Of a stretch of DNA of 9,973 nt, positions 1-5,994 are shown one piece after another. The DNA lies in contig UQRL01000055.1 of the NCBI GenBank assembly GCA_900543555.1, positions 1 through 9,973 on the forward strand, in the 5' to 3' direction. Under the pieces are notes generated by a model that searched no databases, had not been told where the DNA came from, and saw only the letters and a program-made list of their open reading frames with translations. The stretch's first letter is position 1, and every line of letters starts with the position of its first letter. Origin of the DNA: an uncultured Oscillospiraceae bacterium (GTDB lineage Bacteria > Bacillota > Clostridia > Oscillospirales > Acutalibacteraceae). The translations under genes were made by a program, and so were the position numbers.

Positions 1-54
1 AAAGGGCTTTGCCCGTCTATGAAATACCCCCGGCTTCGCCGGGGGATTTTTATT
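1..54 (-). repeat. Left copy of 54-bp double-hairpin inverted repeat, terminator-like
   Basis: This 54-base block is an exact reverse complement of 9919-9972. Read outward on the minus strand it holds two hairpins. The first has an 8-bp stem, CCCCCGGC/GCCGGGGG (27-34 with 38-45), a 3-base loop, and A/T-rich flanks. The second is GGGC-AAA-GCCC followed by TTT (4-14 plus 1-3). It starts 19 bases past the stop of the minus-strand kinase gene, so it probably serves as that gene's terminator. An identical copy in the same orientation relative to the outward-reading gene at the far end suggests a dispersed family rather than a one-off terminator. The repeat and its hairpins are seen directly; termination and dispersal are inferred. 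Confidence 0.85.
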
Positions 55-73
55 TATCGCGGACTTTTGCCGG

Positions 74-934
74 CTAAGGGATATACCAGCTGGGGATCAC
101 CCGCTGCATTCCATCGTACCAATCCAGCACTTGGGCTGCCTGTTCCCGCATAATGGTCACCTGCCCCTCTCCAAAGGGCACGGCCCAGGGCAAAGAGCCC
201 AAGGTGTTGCTGGCGATGTACAGGGCCAGCAGCTTCCAGAACGCCAACGGCGGCGCCCCGTCAAAGTAGCCGTCCACCGTGCCCCTGGCAAAGGCGGGGG
301 AGAGCTGGGCGCTCCAGACGATGCGGTTGAACTCCTCCCAGGGGTCGCCTACGTCAGGGCGGTCAAAGTCGATGACGAAAAGCCTGCCCTCGCAGAGCAT
401 CATATTCCCTGCGTGGTAATCTCCATGTTGGGCGCACTGGGGCCTCCCCCGAAGGAGCCCCCGGTTTTCCTCCATATACTGGATGAACGCCTCTCCGTTT
501 TGGTACTGTAAAGGACATTCCCGATACAGTTGGATCTTTCGGTCCAGCTTCTTGTTGAACCGGCTCTCCCAGTCCTCTGCTTCTGCCGGGGCGGGGCAGC
601 CGTGTAAAGCCCGCAGTACCCGGCCTGCCTCCCGCCCCAAGCGGTACTGCTCCTCTTGGGGCAAGGCGGGCAGCGCGTCCTCCGCCATCCGGCCGGAGAG
701 CCACCGCTCCACAAAGCGCACCTGGCCGTCCTCCTGGGTAAGCTCTAAGGGCTCGCTCACCGGCAGCCCCAGCTGGAAGGCCTTCTTTTGCAGGGCAAAG
801 GCCCTTTGGGCCTTCTCCCACTTCTCCGGCGGGGAGAGCCGCAAAAAATACTCCTGGCCGCCGTTGTCCCAGGCGTGGTATTTCCTGTCCCCGGACCATC
901 CGGCCCGCACCTCTTCCATCCGAGAAAAGTCCAT
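74..934 (-). CDS. APH-fold small-molecule kinase (aminoglycoside phosphotransferase family)
   Basis: 286 residues, a usual length for this kinase-like fold. The catalytic loop is HGDYHAGN at residues 170-177, with catalytic Asp172 and metal-binding Asn177. The metal-binding Asp lies in IDFDRPDVGDPWEEF (about 188-202). The N-terminal lobe is short and starts with a WSGDRKY element. These proteins transfer a phosphate from ATP or GTP to a hydroxyl of a small molecule; the substrate cannot be read from the sequence, and the label does not imply drug resistance. Upstream in-frame codons exist, but the ATG at 934 is chosen because AGGAGG lies 7 bases before it, and the earlier codons fall inside prfC. 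The gene lies 52 bases behind prfC with a terminator in the gap and no separate promoter visible, so expression probably depends on read-through. Family is confident; role is unknown. Confidence 0.88.
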   Translation of the reverse strand: MDFSRMEEVRAGWSGDRKYHAWDNGGQEYFLRLSPPEKWEKAQRAFALQKKAFQLGLPVSEPLELTQEDGQVRFVERWLSGRMAEDALPALPQEEQYRLGREAGRVLRALHGCPAPAEAEDWESRFNKKLDRKIQLYRECPLQYQNGEAFIQYMEENRGLLRGRPQCAQHGDYHAGNMMLCEGRLFVIDFDRPDVGDPWEEFNRIVWSAQLSPAFARGTVDGYFDGAPPLAFWKLLALYIASNTLGSLPWAVPFGEGQVTIMREQAAQVLDWYDGMQRVIPSWYIP

Positions 935-950
935 CTCCGTCCCTCCTGAC

Positions 951-979
951 AAAAACTGCCGGGGAAAGCCCCCGGCAGT
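951..979 (-). terminator. Intrinsic terminator between prfC and the kinase gene
   Basis: On the minus strand a 9-bp perfect stem, ACTGCCGGG/CCCGGCAGT (971-979 with 955-963), has a 7-base loop and runs into TTTT (954-951). It starts 8 bases after the prfC stop. The ribosome site of the downstream kinase gene follows directly, so the hairpin fills most of the 52-base gap. Confidence 0.8.
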
Positions 980-986
980 GCTTTTA

Positions 987-2582
987 TCAATTCCGGCTGA
1001 ATTCCGAGAGCTGCAGCCCCTCGTTGTGCTCCAGCGCCCAGTTGATGCTCCACTGGTTGGCAAACAGCAGCAGGTAGCGGCCCCGCATGTCCTGGACCTT
1101 CCGGGTGTCGGAGGTCAGGTTCAGCTTTTTCAGGTCAATCTCTTCATTGTCGATCCACCGGATATAGGAGTAGGGCAGCGTCTGCATGGTGATATCCACG
1201 TTGTACTCATTCTCCATCCGGTATTGGAACACGTCAAACTGCAGGCTGCCCACCACGCCCACGATGATCTCCTCCATGCCGGCGCCGATCTCCTGGAAGA
1301 TCTGGATGGCGCCCTCCTGGGCGATCTGGGTGGCTCCCTTGACGAACTGCTTGCGCTTCATGGTGTCCTTCTGGCGCACCAGGCTGAACAGCTCCGGGGC
1401 AAAGGTGGGGATGCCTTCAAAGGCGATTTTCTTTCCAGGGGCGCACAGCGTGTCGCCAATGGAGAACACGCCCGGGTCGAACACGCCGATGATGTCGCCA
1501 GCGTAGGCCTCCTCGATGATTTCCCGGCTTTGGGCCATCAGCTGCTGGGGCTGGGAGAGCTTCATCTTCCGCCCGCCCTGGACATGCTCCACCTCCATGC
1601 CCTTTTCGAACTTGCCGCTGCAAATGCGGATAAAGGCGATGCGGTCCCGGTGGGCCTTGTTCATGTTGGCCTGGATCTTGAACACAAAAGCGGAGAAGTT
1701 GGGGTCAAAGGGGTCCACCACGCCCTGGGCCGTGTTCCGGGGCAGGGGAGGGGTGGTCAGCTTTAAGAAGCTCTCCAAAAAGGGCTCCACGCCGAAGTTG
1801 GTCAGGGCCGAGCCGAAGAACACCGGGGAGAGCTTGCCATGGCGCACCTTCTCCAAGTCAAAGTCATAGCCCGCCCCGTCGATGAGCTCCACATCCTCCT
1901 GCAAGGTCTCGTAGAGGCTGTCGCCGATAGCGGCCCGCAGGCCCTCGTCCTCCAGGGAGAAGTCGTGTTCCCGGGCCTCTTTGCGGCCGGCGTTGTCGCC
2001 GTTGGGCTCAAATTGCAGCACCTGTTTCCGCTCCCGGTCGTACACGCCCTTGAAGTCGATGCCCGAGCCAATGGGCCAGTTCATGGGATAGGTGCCAATG
2101 CCCAGTTCCTTCTCGATCTCGTCCAGCAGGTCGTAGGGGCTGCGGGAGTCCCGATCCATCTTGTTGATAAAGGTGAAGATGGGGATGTCCCGCATGACGC
2201 ACACCTTAAAGAGCTTGCGGGTCTGGGCCTCCACACCCTTGCTGGCGTCAATAACCATCACCGCGGAATCGGCAGCCATCAGGGTGCGGTAAGTGTCCTC
2301 AGAGAAGTCCTGGTGGCCGGGGGTGTCCAAAATGTTGATACAGTAACCGTCATACTGAAACTGCATCACGGAAGAGGTGACAGAGATGCCGCGCTGCTTT
2401 TCAATCTCCATCCAGTCGGAGACCGCGTGGCGGGAGTTCCGCTTTCCCTTTACCATGCCCGCTAGGGTGATGGCGCCGCCGTAGAGCAGGAACTTTTCTG
2501 TTAAAGTGGTCTTACCGGCGTCGGGGTGAGAGATAATGGCAAAGGTTCTCCGGCGCTGGATCTCGCTTTTCATATCAGGCAA
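987..2582 (-). CDS. prfC: Peptide chain release factor 3 (RF3)
   Basis: 531 residues, full length for RF3. This translational GTPase removes RF1/RF2 from the ribosome after peptide release. The GTPase motifs are intact: G1 SHPDAGKTT at 18-26, G2 RGISVT at 64-69, G3 DTPGHQDF at 86-93, and G4 NKMD at 140-143. RF3-specific stretches include DWMEIEKQRGISVTSSVMQF, followed by domain II/III sequence through MRGRYLLLFANQW near the C-terminus. The start is taken as TTG at 2582 because AAAGGA sits 9 bases upstream; an internal ATG at 2573 would place that site 18 bases away. The gene has its own promoter and about a 107-base leader, and is followed by a terminator and then the APH-fold kinase gene. 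No frameshift is seen. RF3 is patchily present in Firmicutes, so its occurrence is normal but not universal. Confidence 0.96.
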   Translation of the reverse strand: MPDMKSEIQRRRTFAIISHPDAGKTTLTEKFLLYGGAITLAGMVKGKRNSRHAVSDWMEIEKQRGISVTSSVMQFQYDGYCINILDTPGHQDFSEDTYRTLMAADSAVMVIDASKGVEAQTRKLFKVCVMRDIPIFTFINKMDRDSRSPYDLLDEIEKELGIGTYPMNWPIGSGIDFKGVYDRERKQVLQFEPNGDNAGRKEAREHDFSLEDEGLRAAIGDSLYETLQEDVELIDGAGYDFDLEKVRHGKLSPVFFGSALTNFGVEPFLESFLKLTTPPLPRNTAQGVVDPFDPNFSAFVFKIQANMNKAHRDRIAFIRICSGKFEKGMEVEHVQGGRKMKLSQPQQLMAQSREIIEEAYAGDIIGVFDPGVFSIGDTLCAPGKKIAFEGIPTFAPELFSLVRQKDTMKRKQFVKGATQIAQEGAIQIFQEIGAGMEEIIVGVVGSLQFDVFQYRMENEYNVDITMQTLPYSYIRWIDNEEIDLKKLNLTSDTRKVQDMRGRYLLLFANQWSINWALEHNEGLQLSEFSRN

Positions 2583-2591
2583 AATAAGCCA

Positions 2592-2597
2592 TCCTTT
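2592..2597 (-). promoter_or_regulatory. Ribosome binding site deciding the prfC TTG start
   Basis: AAAGGA on the minus strand, 9 bases before TTG at 2582 and 18 before the internal ATG at 2573. The spacing favours the TTG, which adds three residues at the N-terminus. Confidence 0.6.
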
Positions 2598-2658
2598 CTC
2601 AATTTCGCTAGAATATCCAAAACAAAGGGCGGGCAGGCTACATGGGTTTTCCCTCGCT

Positions 2659-2675
2659 TTACAAGGACTTACAAG
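2659..2675. repeat. Direct repeat TTACAAG-N3-TTACAAG in the prfC leader
   Basis: Two exact copies of TTACAAG (2659-2665 and 2669-2675) are offset by 10 bases, one DNA helical turn. They lie about 14-30 bases downstream of the predicted prfC start of transcription. They could be a two-site operator, but so short a repeat may also be chance. Confidence 0.5.
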
Positions 2676-2695
2676 ATCTGGTCAAAAACTAAAAT

Positions 2696-2724
2696 ATTAT
2701 ACCATAGCATAGCCGGAAACACAA
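2696..2724 (-). promoter_or_regulatory. prfC promoter (sigma-A type, extended -10)
   Basis: The minus strand has -35 TTGTGT (2719-2724), a 17-base spacer (2702-2718) and a perfect -10 TATAAT (2696-2701). TGG directly before the -10 gives an extended -10 element. Transcription would begin near 2689, leaving roughly 107 untranslated bases before the prfC start. Confidence 0.82.
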
Positions 2725-2784
2725 GGCCTTTCCATGAATAGAGGGCGACAGCCTCTGCGTATTTTTATAGAGGGGGGAGGCCGT

Positions 2785-2865
2785 GTGTACCTATTCGTTT
2801 TGGGTGGTTATGTGGTGCTGGCAGTCCTCTTTTCCTGGCTGGTGTCCCTATGGCGCCGCAGGTGA
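2785..2865 (+). CDS. Possible 26-residue single-span membrane peptide
   Basis: GTG at 2785 opens a 26-codon frame ending with TGA at 2863-2865. The peptide reads MYLFVLGGYVVLAVLFSWLV followed by SLWRRR: an unbroken hydrophobic stretch of about 20 residues, then a tryptophan and three arginines. This is a classic pattern for a single-span protein with a cytoplasmic positive end. A G-rich ribosome site, GGGGGGAGG, ends 4 bases before the GTG. A strong terminator whose better U-run is on the plus strand starts 29 bases after the stop, which supports plus-strand transcription here. No clear plus-strand promoter is seen, and I do not recognise the peptide. Small TM partners such as KdpF or CcmD have similar layouts, but nothing nearby supports either. 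The frame could be chance. Confidence 0.42.
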   Translation: MYLFVLGGYVVLAVLFSWLVSLWRRR

Positions 2866-2893
2866 AGCGGAAGAGCCTTGGAAAACCAACAAA

Positions 2894-2940
2894 AGCAGCC
2901 CGGGCAGAAAACGCTTGCCCGGGCTGCTCTTTTCCTTTTT
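2894..2940. terminator. Strong bidirectional intrinsic terminator
   Basis: A 13-bp perfect stem, AGCAGCCCGGGCA/TGCCCGGGCTGCT (2894-2906 with 2916-2928), has a 9-base loop. On the plus strand it is followed by CTTTTCCTTTTTT; on the minus strand by TTTTGTTGGTTTTC. It ends the divergent-PAP2 gene on the minus strand and any plus-strand transcript covering the small peptide. Confidence 0.92.
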
Positions 2941-3435
2941 TCAAATCAGATGTGCGCCGCCCTGGCGGAGAAGCTGGCCGATTACCGCAATGGCAACGCC
3001 AAGCAGAGCGCCGCAAATCACCTCGATCACCCGATGCCCTAAAGATTCGTTGAGCTTGGGGATCAGGTCGTTCAAATCCTTTTCCTGGTCGTTCACGTCG
3101 CCGCTGTCCAGATATTCCACAATCTGGTTGATGGCCTTGGCATGTAAGCCTGCCGCCCAACGCACGCCGGTGGCGTCATACATCACGATCAGCGCCACAA
3201 TGAAGGCAAGGGCAAACACGGGGGATTGGAACCCATAGAGGAAGTAGGAGGTCAGCACCACAGAGCAGCACACCGCTGAATGGGAGCTGGGCATACCCCC
3301 GGCCCCGGCCAGCCGCTGCTTGTTGAAGGAGCGGTGCTTTACCGCGTCTAAAATCGTCTTGATGCCCTGGGCCACCAGCCAGGAGACCAGCCCTACATTG
3401 ATTAAGGGGTTGGATAGGAAAAAAGAGAAGTCCAC
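2941..3435 (-). CDS. Divergent PAP2 family membrane protein (YuiD-like, DUF212)
   Basis: 164 residues, typical for this family, which is distantly related to PAP2 phosphatases and vanadium haloperoxidases. Diagnostic parts are GGMPSSHSA at 46-54, MYDATGVRWAAGLHA at 85-99, and LNESLGHRVIEVICGALLG at about 128-146. Four hydrophobic spans can be seen, near 9-28, 54-68, 71-87 and 137-155. Its biochemical role is not established, although PAP2 relatives act on lipid phosphates at the membrane. The start is the GTG at 3435 because AGGAGG lies 6 bases upstream. The ATG at 3450 is in frame, but its codons would include that same AGGAGG. A consensus promoter lies immediately upstream, and transcription ends at the bidirectional terminator at 2894-2928. 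Family is sure; function is not. Confidence 0.92.
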   Translation of the reverse strand: MDFSFFLSNPLINVGLVSWLVAQGIKTILDAVKHRSFNKQRLAGAGGMPSSHSAVCCSVVLTSYFLYGFQSPVFALAFIVALIVMYDATGVRWAAGLHAKAINQIVEYLDSGDVNDQEKDLNDLIPKLNESLGHRVIEVICGALLGVAIAVIGQLLRQGGAHLI

Positions 3436-3441
3436 GGTTTC

Positions 3442-3447
3442 CCTCCT
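3442..3447 (-). promoter_or_regulatory. Ribosome binding site deciding the GTG start of the PAP2-like gene
   Basis: A perfect AGGAGG on the minus strand ends 6 bases before GTG at 3435. It overlaps the second and third codons of an alternative in-frame ATG at 3450, making the GTG the better choice. Confidence 0.78.
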
Positions 3448-3472
3448 CATAGATGTACGGATGACTGTGTTT

Positions 3473-3501
3473 ATCATACCCCATTCACCAAGGGGTGTCA
3501 A
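3473..3501 (-). promoter_or_regulatory. Promoter of the divergent PAP2-like gene
   Basis: The minus strand has a perfect -35 TTGACA (3496-3501), a 17-base spacer and -10 TATGAT (3473-3478). Transcription would start near 3466, giving a leader of about 31 bases. Confidence 0.87.
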
Positions 3502-3515
3502 CCAAAATCCCCTTG
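3478..3515. promoter_or_regulatory. Two overlapping dyads across the PAP2-like gene promoter
   Basis: ACCCC-N9-GGGGT (3478-3496) fills the promoter spacer. CAAGGGG-N13-CCCCTTG (3489-3515) spans the -35. They share the GGGG at 3492-3495, so only one can pair at a time as RNA, though as DNA both could be protein sites. No run of T follows on either strand, so a terminator is unlikely. Operator function is an inference. Confidence 0.4.
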
Positions 3516-3522
3516 AAGCAAG

Positions 3523-3551
3523 TGGAAAATCTCCGTTTGCTGTGTTATACT
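3523..3551 (+). promoter_or_regulatory. Probable promoter of the HAD phosphatase gene
   Basis: Extended -10 TGT-TATACT (hexamer 3546-3551), with a weak -35 TGGAAA (3523-3528) 17 bases upstream. The extended -10 may compensate for the poor -35. The predicted leader is about 52 bases. Confidence 0.58.
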
Positions 3552-3609
3552 GAAGAAAAAGAATAGAGCACAATTATCAAGTTTTTTCCAGAAAGGCGGG
3601 CTTCTCAGG

Positions 3610-4434
3610 ATGGTACAGGTTATTTTCAGCGATGTGGACGGCACCCTGCTCAATTCCAGGCATCAGCTCACCCCCTTAAACCGGACGGCCATCCAGGCGG
3701 TTCAGCGGCAGGGCGTCCCTTTTGTCATTGTTTCCGCCCGCAGCCCCTCGGGCGTTGCCACAATCCTTCGGGAGAACGGGCTGTGCTGCCCAGTGGTGTG
3801 CTACAGCGGCGCCCTCATGCTGGATGAATCGGGCGCCCTCCTGTTTCATCAGGGCTTTCCGGCGCAGGAGGCCCGCCGCATCCTGCGCTTTGTGGAGGAA
3901 AGCCCTTTTGATATGGCGCAAAGCATCTATTCCTTTGACCAGTGGCTGGCGCAGGACACACAGGACCCCCGCATTCTGCGGGAGGCGTCCATCGTCAAGG
4001 TACAGGCCGAGGAGGGAGGGCTGGATTCCCTGCGCCGGGACCAGGTTCACAAGCTTCAATGCATCGGCGAGCCAGATGAGGTCCGGCGGTTAGAGGAGCA
4101 GCTGAAAACGGCATTCCCTGCCTATACCATCGTTCGCTCCGCGGATTTTCTGTTGGAGGTTATGGCGCCTGGCGTCAGTAAGGCTTCCGCAGTCCGCCGG
4201 GCCTGCGCGCTTTGGCAGCTCCCTGTAGAAGCCTCGGCTGCCTTTGGGGACAATTACAACGATGTGGACATGCTGGAGGCAGTTGGCTGCGGCTTCCTGA
4301 TGGGAAATGCGCCGCAGGCGCTTTTGGACCGTTTCCCCCTTCACGCGCCGGACAACGAGCACGATGGGGTCTACCACGGCATAGTCCGGCTGGGCCTGGT
4401 CCAAGAAGAGGACCAGCCCGGACAGGCAGAGTAA
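3610..4434 (+). CDS. Cof-type HAD-IIB phosphatase
   Basis: 274 residues, usual for Cof-type haloacid dehalogenase hydrolases, which dephosphorylate sugar phosphates and cofactors such as FMN or pyridoxal phosphate. All four motifs are present: motif I DVDGT at 8-12 (nucleophile Asp8, acid/base Asp10), motif II with Ser42 in VSAR, motif III Lys191 in GVSKASAV, and motif IV GDNYNDVDML at 213-222 (Asp214, Asp218 for magnesium). The C2-type cap lies between about 85 and 185 and sets the substrate, which cannot be told from here. The ATG at 3610 follows an AAAGGCGGG ribosome site with long spacing. The 94-base gap before queH contains a good promoter, so this gene probably stands alone or only partly shares transcripts with the operon downstream. 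Confidence 0.93.
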   Translation: MVQVIFSDVDGTLLNSRHQLTPLNRTAIQAVQRQGVPFVIVSARSPSGVATILRENGLCCPVVCYSGALMLDESGALLFHQGFPAQEARRILRFVEESPFDMAQSIYSFDQWLAQDTQDPRILREASIVKVQAEEGGLDSLRRDQVHKLQCIGEPDEVRRLEEQLKTAFPAYTIVRSADFLLEVMAPGVSKASAVRRACALWQLPVEASAAFGDNYNDVDMLEAVGCGFLMGNAPQALLDRFPLHAPDNEHDGVYHGIVRLGLVQEEDQPGQAE

Positions 4435-4446
4435 AAAGTCACGCCC

Positions 4447-4475
4447 TTGCAATCCGAAAACGGCTGTGCTACACT
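4447..4475 (+). promoter_or_regulatory. Promoter of the queH operon
   Basis: -35 TTGCAA (4447-4452), a 17-base spacer, and -10 TACACT (4470-4475) preceded by TGC as an extended -10. It sits just after the HAD stop and would drive five genes up to the terminator at 8211-8247. No preQ1-riboswitch-like sequence is seen in the roughly 47-base leader. Confidence 0.75.
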
Positions 4476-4514
4476 TGAAAATAGCTGTTTGAAGCAGAAG
4501 AGGCGTTCGCAGAA

Positions 4515-4520
4515 AGGAGG
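4515..4520 (+). promoter_or_regulatory. Ribosome binding site deciding the queH TTG start
   Basis: A perfect AGGAGG ends 8 bases before TTG at 4529. No in-frame ATG is available before the conserved HACCAPC motif, so this site fixes the start. Confidence 0.75.
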
Positions 4521-4528
4521 GACGGCAG

Positions 4529-5191
4529 TTGGCCGGACCAAGCCGGAATTATAGCAAAGAGCTGGAGAAGCTCCTTCAGGGGCTTCAGCAGAAGGGGACT
4601 GTGCCCAGGTTGCTGCTGCACGCCTGCTGCGCCCCCTGTTCCAGCGCGGTGCTGGAATATCTCTCTCAGTATTTCCTCATCACGCTGCTCTATTATAATC
4701 CCAATATTGCCCCCTATGAGGAGTACGAGAAACGGGAGGCGGAGCTGCGCCGCCTGGTCTCTCAAATGCATTTTGCCCACCCGGTGGAGCTGCTCCCCTG
4801 CAGCTACAATGGGCAGGCTTTTGTAGAAGCTGCCCGCGGCTTAGAGGGAGAGCCGGAAGGGGGGAAGCGCTGCGAGGCCTGCTTCTGCCTGCGGCTGGAG
4901 TATGCCGCGAAAGAGGCGGCGCGCCTTCATTTCGACTACTACACCACCACCCTGACCATCTCCCCCATGAAGAACGCCCGGCTTTTGAATCAGCTGGGGG
5001 AAGAGCTGGGAGAAAAATACGGGGTGGCACATCTGCCCTCTGATTTCAAAAAGAAGGACGGCTACAAACGCTCGATCGAGCTTTCTAAGGAGTACGGTTT
5101 GTACCGCCAGGATTACTGCGGCTGCGCCTTTTCCAGGGCACAGCGCCAGCGGGAGAAAGAAAGGAAGGATCAGCTTGCCAGTGTTTCATAA
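4529..5191 (+). CDS. queH: Epoxyqueuosine reductase QueH
   Basis: 220 residues, matching QueH (formerly DUF208), the non-cobalamin enzyme that reduces epoxyqueuosine to queuosine in the wobble position of tRNAs with GUN anticodons. Signature stretches are HACCAPC at 31-37, YYNPNI at 55-60, RCEACF at 114-119, YYTTTLTISPMKN at 137-149, and YRQDYCGC at 192-199. The cysteines at 33, 34, 37, 115, 118, 197 and 199 fit the metal-centre ligands known for this family. Translation starts at TTG with a perfect ribosome site. The last 17 bases overlap the next gene, indicating translational coupling. No other queuosine genes lie in the window, so precursor synthesis or salvage must be encoded elsewhere. 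Identification is firm. Confidence 0.95.
   Translation: MAGPSRNYSKELEKLLQGLQQKGTVPRLLLHACCAPCSSAVLEYLSQYFLITLLYYNPNIAPYEEYEKREAELRRLVSQMHFAHPVELLPCSYNGQAFVEAARGLEGEPEGGKRCEACFCLRLEYAAKEAARLHFDYYTTTLTISPMKNARLLNQLGEELGEKYGVAHLPSDFKKKDGYKRSIELSKEYGLYRQDYCGCAFSRAQRQREKERKDQLASVS
5165..5169 (+). promoter_or_regulatory. Ribosome binding site for the amidohydrolase TTG start, inside queH
   Basis: AAGGA lies within a longer AAGGAAGGA run (5161-5169) and ends 5 bases before TTG at 5175. It is entirely inside the 3' end of queH, so the two genes are probably translationally coupled. Confidence 0.6.
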
Positions 5192-5993
5192 GGGCGTCTT
5201 TTATCCCACGGCGGATGCCCACGCCCATATCTATCCCGGAAAGATCGCGGAAAAGGCCACGGGCTCTGTGGGGGATTTCTACCACATCCCCATGCAGAAC
5301 GTGGGCCTGCCCCATGTGCTGGCCCAGCGGGGCGCCCAGGCCGGCATCGACCGGTTTTTGGTGTGTTCTGTGGCCACAAAAGTGGAGCAGGTCCGCTCCA
5401 TCAACCAGTTTATTGAGGACAAGTGCCGGAAATACCCCCAGTTCACCGGCTTGGCTGCCTGGCACCAGGACGTGTCCGATATTCAGGCGGAGATGGACGA
5501 TATCCAGCGCCGGGGGCTGCGGGGCATTAAGCTCCACCCGGATTTCCAGCATTTTTATATCGACGACCCGAAGATGCTCCCCGTCTATGAGGAAGCCCAC
5601 CGCCGGGGGCTGCCCGTCCTGTTCCACACCGGGGACAGCCGCACGGATTTCTCCACGCCCCGCCGGCTGATGAATGTCATTCAGAAAATCCCGGATTTCA
5701 CCTGCATTGCCGCCCATTTGGGAGGCTACAGTGAATGGGAGGACGCCCGCCGGGAGCTTTCCGGCACCAACGTGTACATCGACACCTCCAGCTCCCTGTT
5801 CGCTGTCACCCCAGAGCAGGCCCGAAAGAGTATTGAGCACTTCGGTGTGGACCACACCATGTTTGGTACAGATTTCCCCATGTGGTCCCCCAAAGAGGAG
5901 CTGGAGCGCTTTTTCGTCCTGGGCTACGGGGAGGAGGACAACCGGAAGATGCTTTTTGAGAACTTTGCCCGGCTGTTCCGCTTGGCTGAATAA
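5175..5993 (+). CDS. Metal-dependent amidohydrolase (amidohydrolase-2 / COG2159 type)
   Basis: 272 residues with the TIM-barrel amidohydrolase pattern. The first-strand metal motif is DAHAHIYP at 14-21 (His16, His18). GIKLHPDF at 117-124 follows, then His151 in LFHTGD, His181 in AAHLGGYSEW, and the catalytic Asp233 in FGTDFPMW. Members of this group hydrolyse or decarboxylate small molecules using one bound metal; the substrate here is unknown. The start is TTG at 5175, overlapping queH by 17 bases, because no in-frame ATG precedes the HxH motif. The stop is separated by a single base from the GTG of the next gene, so it is the second member of a tightly coupled operon. The fixed order beside queH may reflect operon economy rather than a shared pathway. 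Confidence 0.9.
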   Translation: MPVFHKGVFYPTADAHAHIYPGKIAEKATGSVGDFYHIPMQNVGLPHVLAQRGAQAGIDRFLVCSVATKVEQVRSINQFIEDKCRKYPQFTGLAAWHQDVSDIQAEMDDIQRRGLRGIKLHPDFQHFYIDDPKMLPVYEEAHRRGLPVLFHTGDSRTDFSTPRRLMNVIQKIPDFTCIAAHLGGYSEWEDARRELSGTNVYIDTSSSLFAVTPEQARKSIEHFGVDHTMFGTDFPMWSPKEELERFFVLGYGEEDNRKMLFENFARLFRLAE

Positions 5994-5994
5994 G

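Noticed and set aside
74..934. Aminoglycoside resistance gene
   Set aside because: The catalytic motif only shows the APH fold. The gene sits in a chromosomal setting behind prfC with no mobile context, and many such kinases act on other small molecules.
483..1766. Long plus-strand open frame (427 codons) opposite prfC and the kinase gene
   Set aside because: It lies antisense to two well-recognised genes with full motifs and has no domain pattern. It is a high-GC shadow frame.
1839..2465. Plus-strand open frame (208 codons) within prfC
   Set aside because: Antisense to the RF3 GTPase domain, with low-complexity valine/leucine/histidine composition typical of shadows.
4435..4528. preQ1 riboswitch in front of queH
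   Set aside because: The leader after the predicted promoter is only about 50 bases and lacks the stem-loop and A-rich tail pattern of preQ1 classes.
5085..5855. Minus-strand open frame (256 codons) opposite the amidohydrolase
   Set aside because: Mirrors the coding strand of a clear amidohydrolase, with no ribosome site or recognisable motif.
5674..5994. Extending the nuclease-like gene upstream to an ATG at 5674
   Set aside because: The extra 107 residues are an out-of-frame reading of the amidohydrolase. The conserved family start fits GTG at 5995, directly after the amidohydrolase stop.
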